Shown here: piece by piece, positions 53,222 through 63,559 of the stretch
Layout: each line of letters begins with the position of its first letter
Position numbering within the stretch: position 1 is the first letter of the stretch
NCBI RefSeq assembly: GCF_001697145.1
Contig: NZ_CP012719.1
Span: 1,522,501-1,586,500, forward strand
Length of the DNA stretch: 64,000 nt
Source: Streptococcus anginosus
Lineage (GTDB): Bacteria > Bacillota > Bacilli > Lactobacillales > Streptococcaceae
Reading direction: 5' to 3'
The notes under the pieces: generated by a model
Database searches by the model: none
What the model was told of the DNA's origin: nothing
What the model saw: only the letters and a program-made list of their open reading frames with translations
Position numbers and translations under genes: made by a program

Positions 53222-54679
53222 TTGGCTTGGACTACTGAACAACGTTACAAACGCTATGAACAATGGACTGAAAACGAAATCCAACAGATAAAAAATAAAA
53301 TCGCTACATCACCTTGGCGTGCTACCTACCACGTAGAGCCTGATACGGGACTGCTGAATGACCCAAATGGTTTTTCCTATTTTGACGGAAAATGGATTGC
53401 CTTCTATCAAAATTTTCCATTTGGTGCAACTCATGGGCTCAAGTCCTGGGTACAACTGGAAAGTAATGACCTCGTACACTTCACAGAAACCGGTGTTCGT
53501 GTTCTGCCAGACACCCCATTAGACAGTCACGGTGCTTACTCTGGCTCTGCTATGCAGTTTGACGACAAACTTTTCCTATTCTATACTGGGAATGTCCGTG
53601 ATGAGAATTGGGTTCGTCACCCTTACCAAATCGGCGCTTTGCTGGACAAAGACGGACATATTCAAAAACTAAACAAGATCTTGATTGAACAGCCTCAGGA
53701 CACTACAGATCATTTCCGTGATCCTCAGATTTTTAACTACCACGGACAATTTTATGCCATTGTTGGGGGACAAAACCTTGACAAAAAAGGCTATATCAAG
53801 CTTTATAAAGCGGTTGACAACGATTATACAAACTGGGAAGAAGTCGGTAATTTACACTTTGAAAATGATAACACCGCCTACATGATGGAGTGCCCAAATC
53901 TTGTCTTTATTGATGAGAAGCCTGTTTTGCTCTACTGTCCTCAAGGTTTATCAAAAGAAATTGTCCCTTATGACAATATTTATCCAAATATGTATAAAAT
54001 AGGTCAATCGTTTGACATAAAGAAAGCAACAATTATTAAACCTAGTCCTCTGCAAAATTTAGATTATGGATTTGAATGCTACGCCACTCAAGCTTTCAAT
54101 GCTCCAGATGGCCGTGCCTTAGCTGTCAGCTGGCTGGGTTTGCCAGATATTGCCTATCCATCTGACCGTTTCGACCACCAAGGAACATTCTCTTTGGTCA
54201 AAGAATTAACCCTAAAAGACGGTAAACTCTATCAATACCCTGTCCCAGCTATCACATCCTTACGCACAGATAATATCCAAACGTTTGCTAACCAAGCGCA
54301 AACAAAGAACTGCTATGAATTAGAACTAGAATTTACAACTGATTCACAAACTGAGATCGTCCTTTTTGCAGATCAAGAGCATAAGGGGCTACGCATTTGC
54401 TTTGACATCAAAAATGGTCAAGTAACAGTTGACCGTAGTCAAGCCGGTGAGCAATACGCTCTTGAATTTGGTACCGTTCGTAGTTGTACGATTGAAAACC
54501 AAGCTACAACCGCTACTATCTTCATTGATAAGTCAGTTTTTGAAATTTTTATTAACAAAGGAGAAAAAGTATTTTCAGGCCGCGTTTTCCCTCATGAAAA
54601 CCAAAACGGTATTTTTATCAGCGAGGGAAATCCAACTGGAACTTACTATGAGTTAGATTATGGTCGCGAAGTTAACTGA
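53222..54679 (+). CDS. scrB: Sucrose-6-phosphate hydrolase (glycoside hydrolase family 32)
   Basis: The 485-residue enzyme splits sucrose 6-phosphate into glucose 6-phosphate and fructose. The nucleophile D47 lies in GLLNDPNGFSYF, with FRDPQIF and the acid/base region MMECPNLVF following; a beta-sandwich ends the protein. The start is a TTG, eight bases after GGAGG; a TTG five codons earlier overlaps that site and is less likely. The 3' end overlaps scrR by 20 bases. Confidence 0.93.
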   Translation: MAWTTEQRYKRYEQWTENEIQQIKNKIATSPWRATYHVEPDTGLLNDPNGFSYFDGKWIAFYQNFPFGATHGLKSWVQLESNDLVHFTETGVRVLPDTPLDSHGAYSGSAMQFDDKLFLFYTGNVRDENWVRHPYQIGALLDKDGHIQKLNKILIEQPQDTTDHFRDPQIFNYHGQFYAIVGGQNLDKKGYIKLYKAVDNDYTNWEEVGNLHFENDNTAYMMECPNLVFIDEKPVLLYCPQGLSKEIVPYDNIYPNMYKIGQSFDIKKATIIKPSPLQNLDYGFECYATQAFNAPDGRALAVSWLGLPDIAYPSDRFDHQGTFSLVKELTLKDGKLYQYPVPAITSLRTDNIQTFANQAQTKNCYELELEFTTDSQTEIVLFADQEHKGLRICFDIKNGQVTVDRSQAGEQYALEFGTVRSCTIENQATTATIFIDKSVFEIFINKGEKVFSGRVFPHENQNGIFISEGNPTGTYYELDYGREVN

Positions 54680-55625
54680 TGTTGCAAAAATTGCTGGGGT
54701 CAGCCCAACCACTGTGTCTCGTGTAATTAACAAAAAAGGTTACCTCTCAGAAAAAACGATTACAAAAGTCAATGAGGCCATGCGCGAGTTGGGATACAAG
54801 CCCAATAATCTCGCTCGTGGCTTACAAGGAAAATCCGCTAAGCTGATTGGACTGATTTTCCCAAATATCAGTCACGTCTTTTATGCCGAACTCATTGACA
54901 AATTAGAACATGAGTTATTCAAAAGAGGCTACAAGACAATCATCTGCAATAGCGAGCACAATTCAAGTAAGGAAAAAGAGTATCTGGAGATGCTAGAAGC
55001 CAATCAAGTGGATGGCATTATCTCAGGCAGCCACAACTTAGGCATCTCTGATTATGACCGTGTAACAGCTCCCATTATCTCTTTTGACCGCAACTTATCC
55101 CCTTCCATTCCTGTTGTATCTTCGGACAACTATGCTGGTGGTGTCTTGGCTGCAGAAACCTTGGTCAAATCCGGTGCCCAAAATATCATTATGATTACCG
55201 GAAATGATAATTCAAACTCCCCGACAGGTCTCCGCCATGCAGGTTTTGCTTCCATTCTACCTGATGCACCAATTATCAATGTATCAAGTGACTTCTCTCC
55301 TATTCGCAAAGAAATGGAAATCAAAAATATTTTAAAACATAGAGAGCCTGATGCCATTTTTGCTTCAGATGATCTGACAGCCATTTTAATCATGAAAGTT
55401 GCTCAAGAATTGGAAATCAAAATTCCAGAGGATCTAAAAGTCATCGGCTACGACGGAACTTATTTTGTAGAAAACTACTATCCCCAACTAGCCACCATAC
55501 AGCAACCATTGAAAGATATAGCTTGTTTGCTGGTAGATTTGTTGCTCCGAAAAATTGCTGGTGAAGAAGTTGTGACAACCGGCTACTTTCTTCCCGTGCA
55601 CCTCTCTTCAGGAAAGAGTATTTAA
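54660..55625 (+). CDS. scrR: LacI-family sucrose operon repressor
   Basis: The 321-residue repressor has an N-terminal helix-turn-helix (LTDVAKIAGVSPTTVSRVIN) and a periplasmic-binding-protein-like effector domain. It should sense a sucrose-derived sugar phosphate and bind the operators between scrA and scrB. The ATG lies inside scrB, so translation is coupled. A strong terminator follows. Confidence 0.94.
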   Translation: MVAKLTDVAKIAGVSPTTVSRVINKKGYLSEKTITKVNEAMRELGYKPNNLARGLQGKSAKLIGLIFPNISHVFYAELIDKLEHELFKRGYKTIICNSEHNSSKEKEYLEMLEANQVDGIISGSHNLGISDYDRVTAPIISFDRNLSPSIPVVSSDNYAGGVLAAETLVKSGAQNIIMITGNDNSNSPTGLRHAGFASILPDAPIINVSSDFSPIRKEMEIKNILKHREPDAIFASDDLTAILIMKVAQELEIKIPEDLKVIGYDGTYFVENYYPQLATIQQPLKDIACLLVDLLLRKIAGEEVVTTGYFLPVHLSSGKSI

Positions 55626-55640
55626 TTCTGTAAGATAGTG

Positions 55641-55679
55641 AAAACCCACTTAAGATTTCTCAATACTTAAGTGGGTTTT
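55641..55679. terminator. Terminator after scrR
   Basis: AAAACCCACTTAAG and CTTAAGTGGGTTTT form a perfect 14-base stem over an 11-base loop. It can serve both strands. Confidence 0.85.
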
Positions 55680-55684
55680 AGTGT

Positions 55685-56391
55685 CTATTCGTTGTCTTTA
55701 TATTTTTCTGCCAGAAGCACATCATCAATAGCCTGCGCACAGCCACCGTGGTCGTTGTCTGCCACAACAATATCTGCTAAATTTTTGATATTCTCATTGG
55801 CATTTCCCATAGCAACACCAAAACCTGCTTCGCGAATCATGCTTTTATCATTGTTATTTTTTCAGACAATAAAGTTTCATAAGATTGATCTCGATCCCTT
55901 GCCGTAAAGTGATAAATATTGATTTTGTCAAAATGTTCTCTTTCCTTCACTAACAAATCGTAAATATTATCCACCAAGATAGCTGTTTTATCATAAAGTT
56001 CAGTATAGATTTCCATATAGTAGTTAGCAATATCCTCAAAATGTGATTTTTGAAGATAGCCTTGTCCGTCAATCATACAAACCAGCATCAAATCTTGAGC
56101 TTCTGCTATCGCCTTCACCTTATCCACTGCTAAAGCAGGCAAGGTTTGCTTGGCTAAAACGCATTTGGCCTCCAAATCATAAATCAATGCACCACTTGCA
56201 AGAATAGCATAGCGAATTCCTCGCAAATCTTTTTTATAAAGACCTAGTTCTGACAGAGAGCGCCCTGTTGAAAGTGCAACTTGTTTTCCAGCTGCATGCG
56301 CTCTGTCAATAGCTGCAATACTACTTTTAGCAATCGTCTTTTGACTGGTCAAAAGCGTTCCATCCATGTCAAATGCAATCAATTGATACAT
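55685..56391 (-). pseudogene. Cof-type HAD hydrolase, internally deleted and frameshifted
   Basis: The N-terminal part from MYQLIAFDMDGTLLTSQKT is normal for about 184 residues (motif II LSTGRSLSELGL is present) and then hits TGA at 55837. A few bases on, in another frame, the family C-terminus resumes as MIREAGFGVAMGNANENI and ends DVLLAEKYKDNE. About 40-50 residues between them, including the GDxxND metal motif, are missing. The protein is therefore unlikely to be active. Confidence 0.82.
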
Positions 56392-56446
56392 AACATTTCT
56401 CCTTTTTTCTACTAAAATTAGTATAGCATAAAAGCTCAAAAATAGT

Positions 56447-56496
56447 AAAAAAGCTCAAAACCATGTTATCAAAAACGTTGGTTTTAAGCTTTTTTA
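56447..56496. terminator. Terminator of the opp operon
   Basis: AAAAAAGCT and AGCTTTTTT with inner AAACCA/TGGTTT pairs form a stem usable on both strands; it lies after oppF. Confidence 0.7.
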
Positions 56497-56576
56497 TTGT
56501 CGTTCATTCCTTAATTTTAACTAGAGACTAAGTTCTTATTTAACCTCTTTAATTGTCAACAAAGTTGAAGATCTAT

Positions 56577-57500
56577 TTACAATTCTTTTTTATACTTTTC
56601 AACTTCTGCTTTATTAGCCCAGACAAAGTGTCCTGGACGAATTTCAACCATTTCTGGCTTATCTACTGAATAATCATGTTGAGCAGCATCATAAACCTTC
56701 AATACTTTCTTCCGCTCCAATATTGGGTCTGGAATTGGGACAGCAGATAGCAATGACTGCGTATAAGGATGGATTGGATTATTGAAGAGTTCTTCTGTTT
56801 CAGCCACTTCTACAATCACACCCTTATAAATAACAGCAATACGGTCTGAGATAAAACGTACAACTGATAAATCATGGGCAATGAAAAGATAAGTCAAGCC
56901 TAGATCTTTTTGGAATTTCTTAAGAAGATTCAAAACTTGCGCGCGCACAGAGACATCAAGCGCTGAAATCGGCTCATCTGCAATGACAAAATCTGGTTCC
57001 ATAACAAGCGCACGGGCAATCCCAATCCGCTGACGTTGACCACCAGAAAATTCATGCGGGTAACGTGTTAAATGCTCTGATAACAATCCAACTTCATGAA
57101 TAATATCTTTCACTTTTTTCTTGCGTTCTTCTTCATCTTTAAATAAATGGAAATTATACAAGCCTTCCGAAATGATATAATCAACTGTCGCACGTTCATT
57201 CAAACTAGCAGCAGGGTCTTGGAAAATCATTTGAATTTTACGAATGATTTCTGACTCTTCTTCTTTTGATTTTTTGCCATTGATTTTTTTCCCTTCAAAG
57301 AAAATCTCTCCATGACTCGTATCATTTAAACCAATAATCGCACGACCAATTGTCGTTTTACCAGAACCAGATTCTCCTACAAGTGAAAACGTTTCTCCTT
57401 TATTGATAAAGAAATTAGCATTTTTAACAGCAACAAATTTCTTGCTTCCCTCACCGAAGGAAATTTCCAAATCTTTAACTTCTACTAATTTTTCAGGCAT
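56577..57500 (-). CDS. oppF: Oligopeptide ABC transporter ATPase OppF/AmiF
   Basis: The 307-residue ATPase has Walker [16 protein letters not shown], the signature [15 protein letters not shown] and Walker [13 protein letters not shown], followed by the OPP-type C-terminal extension ([16 protein letters not shown]). It is the last gene of oppBCDF; the system imports peptides for nutrition and for signalling in streptococci. Confidence 0.95.
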   Translation of the reverse strand: MPEKLVEVKDLEISFGEGSKKFVAVKNANFFINKGETFSLVGESGSGKTTIGRAIIGLNDTSHGEIFFEGKKINGKKSKEEESEIIRKIQMIFQDPAASLNERATVDYIISEGLYNFHLFKDEEERKKKVKDIIHEVGLLSEHLTRYPHEFSGGQRQRIGIARALVMEPDFVIADEPISALDVSVRAQVLNLLKKFQKDLGLTYLFIAHDLSVVRFISDRIAVIYKGVIVEVAETEELFNNPIHPYTQSLLSAVPIPDPILERKKVLKVYDAAQHDYSVDKPEMVEIRPGHFVWANKAEVEKYKKEL

Positions 57501-57510
57501 TTCCTTCCTC

Positions 57511-58578
57511 CTAGGCGTCTAAATGGGCAAAGCCCATTTTTAAGCTAATTTTTTCGTGCAAATCATCAATAACAGCTGGCTTATTCACTTTTGGAGCATT
57601 TTCATGAAGCAACCATGTTTTTGCCCAATGCGTATCTGACACATAGATTTGAGGCGGTTTTTCCTCAAAATCAATTTCCATCGCATAATCTGAACGCAAG
57701 GCAAATGCATCTCCTTGTAAATGTGAATAAAGAGATGGCGGCGTTCCAGGAATTGAATACAACTCACCCTTATCATCTGCCAACTGAGGCAGACTAGATA
57801 ACAAACTCCAAGTGTAAGGATGACGTGGATCGTAAAAGACTTCTTCTACTGTTCCGTATTCAACGATTTCACCAGCATACATAACCGCAACCTTATCTGC
57901 AATACTTGCTACCACTCCCAGGTCGTGGGTGATAAAAATAGTTGTGAATTCATACTCGTGTTGCAAAGATTTCAACAAATCAATGATTTGTGCCTGAATC
58001 GTAACGTCAAGCGCTGTCGTTGGTTCATCACAGATAAGGATATCAGGTCGACAAGCAAGCGCAATAGCGATAACAATCCGTTGACGCATTCCTCCTGAAT
58101 ATTGGAATGGGTATTCATTAAAACGCTTTTCAGCATCAGGAATGCCGACCTTATTCATATAGTCAACAGCCATTTCTTTTGCTTCTTTTGGCGTTTTCTT
58201 TTGATGCTTGATAATCACTTCTGTAATTTGGCTACCAATTGTGTTAATAGGGTCCAAACTCGTCATCGGATCTTGGAAGATTGTCGCAATTTTAACACCG
58301 CGTATAGGTTCCCAATCTTTATTAGACTTCAATTTTGTCAAATCTTGCCCCCGGTAATCAATCGTTCCTTGAGCAACTCGACCATTTTCCTCTAACATTC
58401 CTGTAAATGTCTTTGTCAAAACAGACTTACCAGAACCAGATTCCCCTACAAGTGCAAGAACTTCACCTTCAATGAGGTCAAGCGAAACACCACGAATAGC
58501 TGTTAAGACCTTATCACGAACGTCAAATTCCACGACAATATCGCGAGCAGTCAATATTACATTTTTTTCTTGTGTCAT
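57511..58578 (-). CDS. oppD: Oligopeptide ABC transporter ATPase OppD/AmiE
   Basis: The 355-residue ATPase has Walker [16 protein letters not shown], a signature variant [15 protein letters not shown] and Walker [13 protein letters not shown], and the OPP extension [14 protein letters not shown]. It pairs with OppF; the genes are 10 bases apart. Confidence 0.95.
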   Translation of the reverse strand: MTQEKNVILTARDIVVEFDVRDKVLTAIRGVSLDLIEGEVLALVGESGSGKSVLTKTFTGMLEENGRVAQGTIDYRGQDLTKLKSNKDWEPIRGVKIATIFQDPMTSLDPINTIGSQITEVIIKHQKKTPKEAKEMAVDYMNKVGIPDAEKRFNEYPFQYSGGMRQRIVIAIALACRPDILICDEPTTALDVTIQAQIIDLLKSLQHEYEFTTIFITHDLGVVASIADKVAVMYAGEIVEYGTVEEVFYDPRHPYTWSLLSSLPQLADDKGELYSIPGTPPSLYSHLQGDAFALRSDYAMEIDFEEKPPQIYVSDTHWAKTWLLHENAPKVNKPAVIDDLHEKISLKMGFAHLDA

Positions 58579-58586
58579 ATTTACTC

Positions 58587-59513
58587 CTATCTATGTGTAC
58601 GTGGATCACTAGCATCCGCTAAGTTTTGACCGACAACGAATAATGAGAGGGAAACCAAAATCAAGGTTGTCAATGGAATCCAGAAAAGATACGCATTTGT
58701 TGTCACGTTTTGTGAATAATCTGAAATTAACCGTCCCAAACTTGGTACTGTGACAGGAAGCCCCAAACCAAAGAACGATAGAAATGCTTCATAAGAAATG
58801 AAACTTGGCAGCAGTTGTGAAGCCGTGGTCACAATAACAGAAACCAATTGTGGCATGATATTTTTTACAATGATTTTCAGTGTTGGCGTACCCAAAGTTC
58901 GGCTGGCAAGGTTATATTCCAAGTCGCGATAACGCATGATTTGGATACGAATCGTATAAGCAATCCCAACCCAACCTGTGATGGTCATAGCAAAAATCAA
59001 GTTCCAGAAACCAGCACCAATTGAATAAGTCAAGACAATGACAATCAAGAGAGATGGGATGTTAGAAATGATATTGTACACTTCCATCATGATACGGTCA
59101 ACGGTTTTGGAAATTCCCCAGATACCACCAATCACAATACCAATAACTAAGTTAATCACAGTTGCAATGACAGAAATGAGGATAGAGTTACGAGCTCCAA
59201 ACCATACTCCGTCAAAAAGGGATTTCCCGTTGCTATCTGTACCAAACCAATATTGACCATTTGGTTTAATATAACGCGCACCGAAATCATTCACCTTGCT
59301 GACATCGTTAAAGTCAAAATCTGAGAAAATCGGATAAATGAAACTCATCAAAATAATAGCGACCAAAATTCCCAACATGATAACTGTTGATTTCTTTTTT
59401 AGGAACTGACGCATAACTGATTTCCAGTAAGAATAGGCTGGAGCATCAATCGTTTCAGAGGCAAAATCATCGCGTTTGACAAATTGGAACTTAGTCTTAT
59501 CAATTGTAGCCAT
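58587..59513 (-). CDS. oppC: Oligopeptide ABC transporter permease OppC/AmiD
   Basis: The 308-residue permease has six membrane helices, the OPP N-terminal segment near residue 30 and the coupling loop [22 protein letters not shown]. It overlaps oppB by one base. Confidence 0.94.
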   Translation of the reverse strand: MATIDKTKFQFVKRDDFASETIDAPAYSYWKSVMRQFLKKKSTVIMLGILVAIILMSFIYPIFSDFDFNDVSKVNDFGARYIKPNGQYWFGTDSNGKSLFDGVWFGARNSILISVIATVINLVIGIVIGGIWGISKTVDRIMMEVYNIISNIPSLLIVIVLTYSIGAGFWNLIFAMTITGWVGIAYTIRIQIMRYRDLEYNLASRTLGTPTLKIIVKNIMPQLVSVIVTTASQLLPSFISYEAFLSFFGLGLPVTVPSLGRLISDYSQNVTTNAYLFWIPLTTLILVSLSLFVVGQNLADASDPRTHR

Positions 59514-61009
59514 TATTTACCTCCTTTTGATGTTAATTTAATACGTGGATCAAGTACTGTCATCAGAATATCACCCAATAGAAGAGCGAAGATAGAAAGA
59601 CATGTAAAGATAAAGACAAGACCAACGACCATAGAGTTATTTGAAGCTTTAACAGAGTCAATCAACATCTTACCCATACCAGGGAAAGCGAAGACTGTTT
59701 CAGTCAAAGTTGCACCTGTAATAACCCCAATAACTGAGTTTGGAATGCTGGATACAAGTGGCACCATGGCATTTTTGAAAATATGTTTATTTGAAATTTC
59801 TTTTTCAGAAAGACCTTTTGCACGTGCAAAACGAACAAAATCTTGTGATTGCAAGTCAATCATATAACGACGAATCCAAACGGCTGTCCAAGGCGCACTC
59901 AAGAGTCCAAGAATGACTGCCGGCAGCACATAAGAGCGCCAATCACCTGCTCCCAAAATAGGGAATGAATCAGGCAAGCCAATCGCTGAACCGATCAGCC
60001 GAATGATATAAACTAAAGCAATAGTTGGCAGTGACATCAAGAAAGTCAATGCACCGGTTGAAATACTATCAAATAACGTATTTTTAAAGCGAGCCATATA
60101 AGATCCAAGTGGAACGGCAATTAAGTAAGACAAAGCCAATCCAATCAAACCAACAATAGAAGAGCTCACAATCATCGATGGATATTGATAATTGCTCTCT
60201 GTTGCCGTATAAGGGTCATCTTTTCCGTAATTAGCAACATCGCGTGCATCAGCTTGTTTTGGAGACTTATATGTACGCGTATAAATATTAACAGATGAAG
60301 TTTTCTTTCCTGTTGGGAATTGAACTTCTGATGTTTTTGTTTGACCTTGCCCTTGTGAAATAACCTGTAAAACAGGAAGATTGGCATAGGTTGGATAGGA
60401 GATTCCCAGATTTAATCTCACAAAATTTTGGTGGATATATGGAAACTGACTATTGAAGTACAATAAATATTTATGTTTCGTTCCAGAACCAACAACGGAC
60501 CAACCAATAGCAGGATCGTTTTCAATGCGAATATATCGCTTCAAGTTCGGATTAGAAGCATCTTTCACAGCACCGGTATGGTCAATTTGAATCAAATTAC
60601 CATAGAAACCAAGAACGCGTTCATAGACTGGAACTTCACGAGTTGCATAAAATTGCTTGCTTTCTTTAAATTGCTGCAATTTCCAACCGCGTCCCAGCTT
60701 TTTGATGTAAGCTTCATAGATTTTTTTATTTGCATTAGTAGGTTCTACTGTTACAGAGGAATTCTCTTTACTAGCTTTTTCTTGCAATTCCTTCGTATCA
60801 TAGTAGTCAATGTAACCCATACGCTCAAAAATCGTATTTTCGTAATTGGCTTTTTTATCAGGAGTTGTCGCTATTTTGTTATAGTTCGGGTCCTGTTTGA
60901 AAATCAACTTCCTAGGCACCATAGTATAGATAATGGTGTAAGTCAGCGTTGTTACCATGAAAATAGATACTAAAGAGCGTAAGATACGCATAAAAATATA
61001 TTTCTTCAT
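59513..61009 (-). CDS. oppB: Oligopeptide ABC transporter permease OppB/AmiC
   Basis: The 498-residue permease is longer than typical OppB because a soluble extracellular loop of about 240 residues lies between helix 1 (12-30) and helix 2 (about 280). This is the AmiC form of streptococci. The coupling loop with [15 protein letters not shown] is near the end of the membrane core. Confidence 0.94.
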   Translation of the reverse strand: MKKYIFMRILRSLVSIFMVTTLTYTIIYTMVPRKLIFKQDPNYNKIATTPDKKANYENTIFERMGYIDYYDTKELQEKASKENSSVTVEPTNANKKIYEAYIKKLGRGWKLQQFKESKQFYATREVPVYERVLGFYGNLIQIDHTGAVKDASNPNLKRYIRIENDPAIGWSVVGSGTKHKYLLYFNSQFPYIHQNFVRLNLGISYPTYANLPVLQVISQGQGQTKTSEVQFPTGKKTSSVNIYTRTYKSPKQADARDVANYGKDDPYTATESNYQYPSMIVSSSIVGLIGLALSYLIAVPLGSYMARFKNTLFDSISTGALTFLMSLPTIALVYIIRLIGSAIGLPDSFPILGAGDWRSYVLPAVILGLLSAPWTAVWIRRYMIDLQSQDFVRFARAKGLSEKEISNKHIFKNAMVPLVSSIPNSVIGVITGATLTETVFAFPGMGKMLIDSVKASNNSMVVGLVFIFTCLSIFALLLGDILMTVLDPRIKLTSKGGK

Positions 61010-61383
61010 TTACCGTTTCCTTTAAAATCCCAAAAGAACTTTCCCTCCTGTTAGAGAAAGTTCTGATGAGAAGTTTATTTTACATGATCTGCTAATTCTT
61101 TTTTATTTTAATGATTCAGCATGAGTCACATCAGATATTCCACTTTAATAACTATGGTTAAGTTATTAAACATAACCTGTCAGCCAAGACCGAAGGAAGA
61201 GTTAGAGAAATGCCATACCTACGACAAATACCTATTTTCAACTTTAGAATACCTTCAATTTTTAAACTGATTGTTTAAAATTATATCATAATTCTGGTCA
61301 ATTGTAAAATCAATTGTCAGAATATTTTTATCATAATTGAACTTTTTTTGTTTTTCTGTTAAATTTTATCTAATTTTTTTCAA
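61010..61383. other. oppA-oppB interval with a vestige of another binding-protein gene
   Basis: The 374-base stretch holds a hairpin near oppB and, at 61075-61104 on the minus strand, an orphan end KKELADHVK with stop, identical in ending to the two complete binding-protein genes nearby. The remainder is AT-rich with no coding signal. Confidence 0.65.
61029..61064 (-). terminator. Hairpin upstream of oppB
   Basis: On the minus strand AGAACTTTC and GAAAGTTCT pair over 12 bases and are followed by TTTTGGG. The short T-run suggests partial readthrough from oppA into oppBCDF, as known for ami operons. Confidence 0.6.
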
Positions 61384-63363
61384 TTATTTAACATGATCTG
61401 CAAGTTCTTCTTGAGCTTTTTTATTAGATTTTGATCGCTCTTTATTCCATTTAGTCATAGCTTTCTTGTACTGATCTTGTGTAACAGGCTCATCTTGGAG
61501 TTCAAGATATTTATATAGAATGATTTCACTATTCCCTTTGTTTCCTGACCAAGCAAATGGATTAGTAAATGGCACTGTGCGAGAAAGAATTGGACGACCA
61601 GTCAAGGTTGTTGTCGGAATAACCAAAGCATTATCAGTCAACCAAGCTTGGGCTGCAGCATATTTTTCATAACGTGCATTCGTATTGTTGGTTTCTTTTT
61701 CAGCCTCATTCAACAACTTTTCATATTCGTTCATACCAACTTGTGCTGCAGCAGCGTTGTTCGTGCCTGCATCAAATCCTAGATAAGTCTTAGTGCTTTC
61801 CCCGCTTGAAGGTTTGATAACATCAAGATAGGTAGATGGGTCTTGGAAGTCTGGACTCCAACCAACATTATCAGAAAGATCCCAATCTTCTGCCGCTGCA
61901 GATTCGGCAAAGTAAGTAATATTATTTACATCATCTTTAGACATTTGTTGAATATCAATTACAACATTTTCTTTACCAAGATTCTTTTCAATTGATTGCT
62001 TCAATGATTGCACGCGTTGAACTTTATTAGTCGCTGTTTGGTCAACTGGCATATCAATGTGGATTGGGAATTGAACGCCGTCTGCTTGAAGCGCCGCTTT
62101 AGCTTTGGCTAATTTTTCCTTGGCTTTGGTTGGATTGTAAAGTCCGTCTTGCGCATCATTTAAGTTGACATCTTTCCAACTTTCATCGTAGCTGACTAAT
62201 TTTTCTTTGACTAATTCTCCAAAGCTCTTGTCATCTGTTTGAACAAACGTTGGTGGTACAAAGAGGTTACGAAGCATCTTCGTTGCACCATCTTTACCAT
62301 TTACTTGTGACGCATAAGCTGTGCGGTCAAATGCAAATGTAATGGCTTGACGGAAGTCTTTATTTAGCAAAGCTTTCTTAGTAGAAGTCTTTTGAGCATC
62401 TGTTGTCTTTGAAGTATGTTTGTAAGATTGACGGTCAATGTTTGTAGCTACTAGGTAAGTCGTTGCATCTTGCGGAGTATAAACGATGTTATCTTTGTAT
62501 TTCTTGCTGACAGAAGCATAACTTGGACTTGTTGGAAATACTTTGGCATTAGTAAATGAACCATCGCTAAATCCTTTAGCAAGTTTGTCCTGATCTTGAC
62601 CATCATAGTAAGACAACTTGATGTTATCAATGTGCACATTTTTCTTATCCCAATAGTTTGGATTTTTCGCAAATTCGACAGATGATTTTGCTGTGATAGA
62701 TTTTAGCAAGTATGGTCCATTATAAAGAAGACTAGATGGATCTGTTGCTTGTGCAAATTTATTGCCTTTTGATTTCAAAAATTCTGCATTAACTGGTGCT
62801 AGAACACCCATTGTTGTTTTTGAGTTCCAAAAACTTTCTGGTCGATTAAGAGTGTATTGAACCGTGTAATCATCGACTGCTTTGATACCGACAGAAGAGA
62901 AATCTTTATTTTCACCTTTCATGTAAGCATCCAAGCCTTTAACAGAATCTTGCACCAAGTAAATAGCATCAGATTTATTGTCTGCAGCATATTTTAAGCC
63001 CGTTACAAAGTCTTGTGCCTTAACCTCTGCATACTCTTCGCCTTCTGATGTGTACCATTTCACACCCTTACGAAGTGTATAAGTATAAGTCAAGCCATCT
63101 TTAGAGACGATCCAATCCTTCGCCACAGAAGGAACTAGATTTCCATAACGGTCATTTTCCAAAAGTCCGTCAATAACATTGCTGGTAAGATTTGCAGTAG
63201 CTGCTTTCCCAGTTGTCAAATAGTTCAAATTATCTGGATCTTGCTCATAAACATATGAGAATGTTTTGTTCCCTGAGCCTGTTTTAGAGCTAGAACAAGC
63301 TGCTAGGGTTCCTGTTGCAAGCAAGGCTAGCGCTGCTAGGGTAATGATTTTACTTTTCTTCAT
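61384..63363 (-). CDS. oppA: Oligopeptide-binding lipoprotein OppA/AmiA
   Basis: The 659-residue family 5 substrate-binding protein is anchored outside the membrane through cysteine 23 of the lipobox LAAC. It has the family block ATANLTSNVIDGLLENDRYG and the DWSLRKGVKW-like segment TYTLRKGVKWYTSEG. It captures peptides for OppBCDF. The start MKKSKIITLAALALLATG follows GGGAGGAA. A CodY box lies next to its promoter. Confidence 0.95.
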   Translation of the reverse strand: MKKSKIITLAALALLATGTLAACSSSKTGSGNKTFSYVYEQDPDNLNYLTTGKAATANLTSNVIDGLLENDRYGNLVPSVAKDWIVSKDGLTYTYTLRKGVKWYTSEGEEYAEVKAQDFVTGLKYAADNKSDAIYLVQDSVKGLDAYMKGENKDFSSVGIKAVDDYTVQYTLNRPESFWNSKTTMGVLAPVNAEFLKSKGNKFAQATDPSSLLYNGPYLLKSITAKSSVEFAKNPNYWDKKNVHIDNIKLSYYDGQDQDKLAKGFSDGSFTNAKVFPTSPSYASVSKKYKDNIVYTPQDATTYLVATNIDRQSYKHTSKTTDAQKTSTKKALLNKDFRQAITFAFDRTAYASQVNGKDGATKMLRNLFVPPTFVQTDDKSFGELVKEKLVSYDESWKDVNLNDAQDGLYNPTKAKEKLAKAKAALQADGVQFPIHIDMPVDQTATNKVQRVQSLKQSIEKNLGKENVVIDIQQMSKDDVNNITYFAESAAAEDWDLSDNVGWSPDFQDPSTYLDVIKPSSGESTKTYLGFDAGTNNAAAAQVGMNEYEKLLNEAEKETNNTNARYEKYAAAQAWLTDNALVIPTTTLTGRPILSRTVPFTNPFAWSGNKGNSEIILYKYLELQDEPVTQDQYKKAMTKWNKERSKSNKKAQEELADHVK

Positions 63364-63395
63364 GAATATTCCTCCCAAAATCATTATTTTTATAC

Positions 63396-63424
63396 ATTCT
63401 AGCACACAAAATATAAAAAGTAAA
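63396..63424 (-). promoter_or_regulatory. oppA promoter
   Basis: On the minus strand TTTACT (63424-63419), 17 bases ending TGC and TAGAAT (63401-63396): an extended -10 promoter. Confidence 0.65.
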
Positions 63425-63427
63425 TAG

Positions 63428-63442
63428 AATTTTCTAAATTTT
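63428..63442. promoter_or_regulatory. CodY box upstream of oppA
   Basis: AATTTTCTAAATTTT matches the CodY consensus at 12 of 15 positions, three bases upstream of the -35. CodY control of ami/opp genes is known in streptococci. Confidence 0.55.
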
Positions 63443-63504
63443 ATGACATATTTTTAAAACCTAGTATCAAAGGGATTATGTTAATCTTACAATTTTATAG
63501 ATAG

Positions 63505-63550
63505 AAAAAAGCAGATGAAACCCACTTTTAAGTGAGTTTCACCTGCTTTT
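63505..63550 (-). terminator. Terminator of the second OppA gene
   Basis: AAAAGCAGATGAAAC and GTTTCACCTGCTTTT form a long stem with a small mismatch; it follows the stop at 63560. Confidence 0.75.
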
Positions 63551-63559
63551 ATAAATGTA

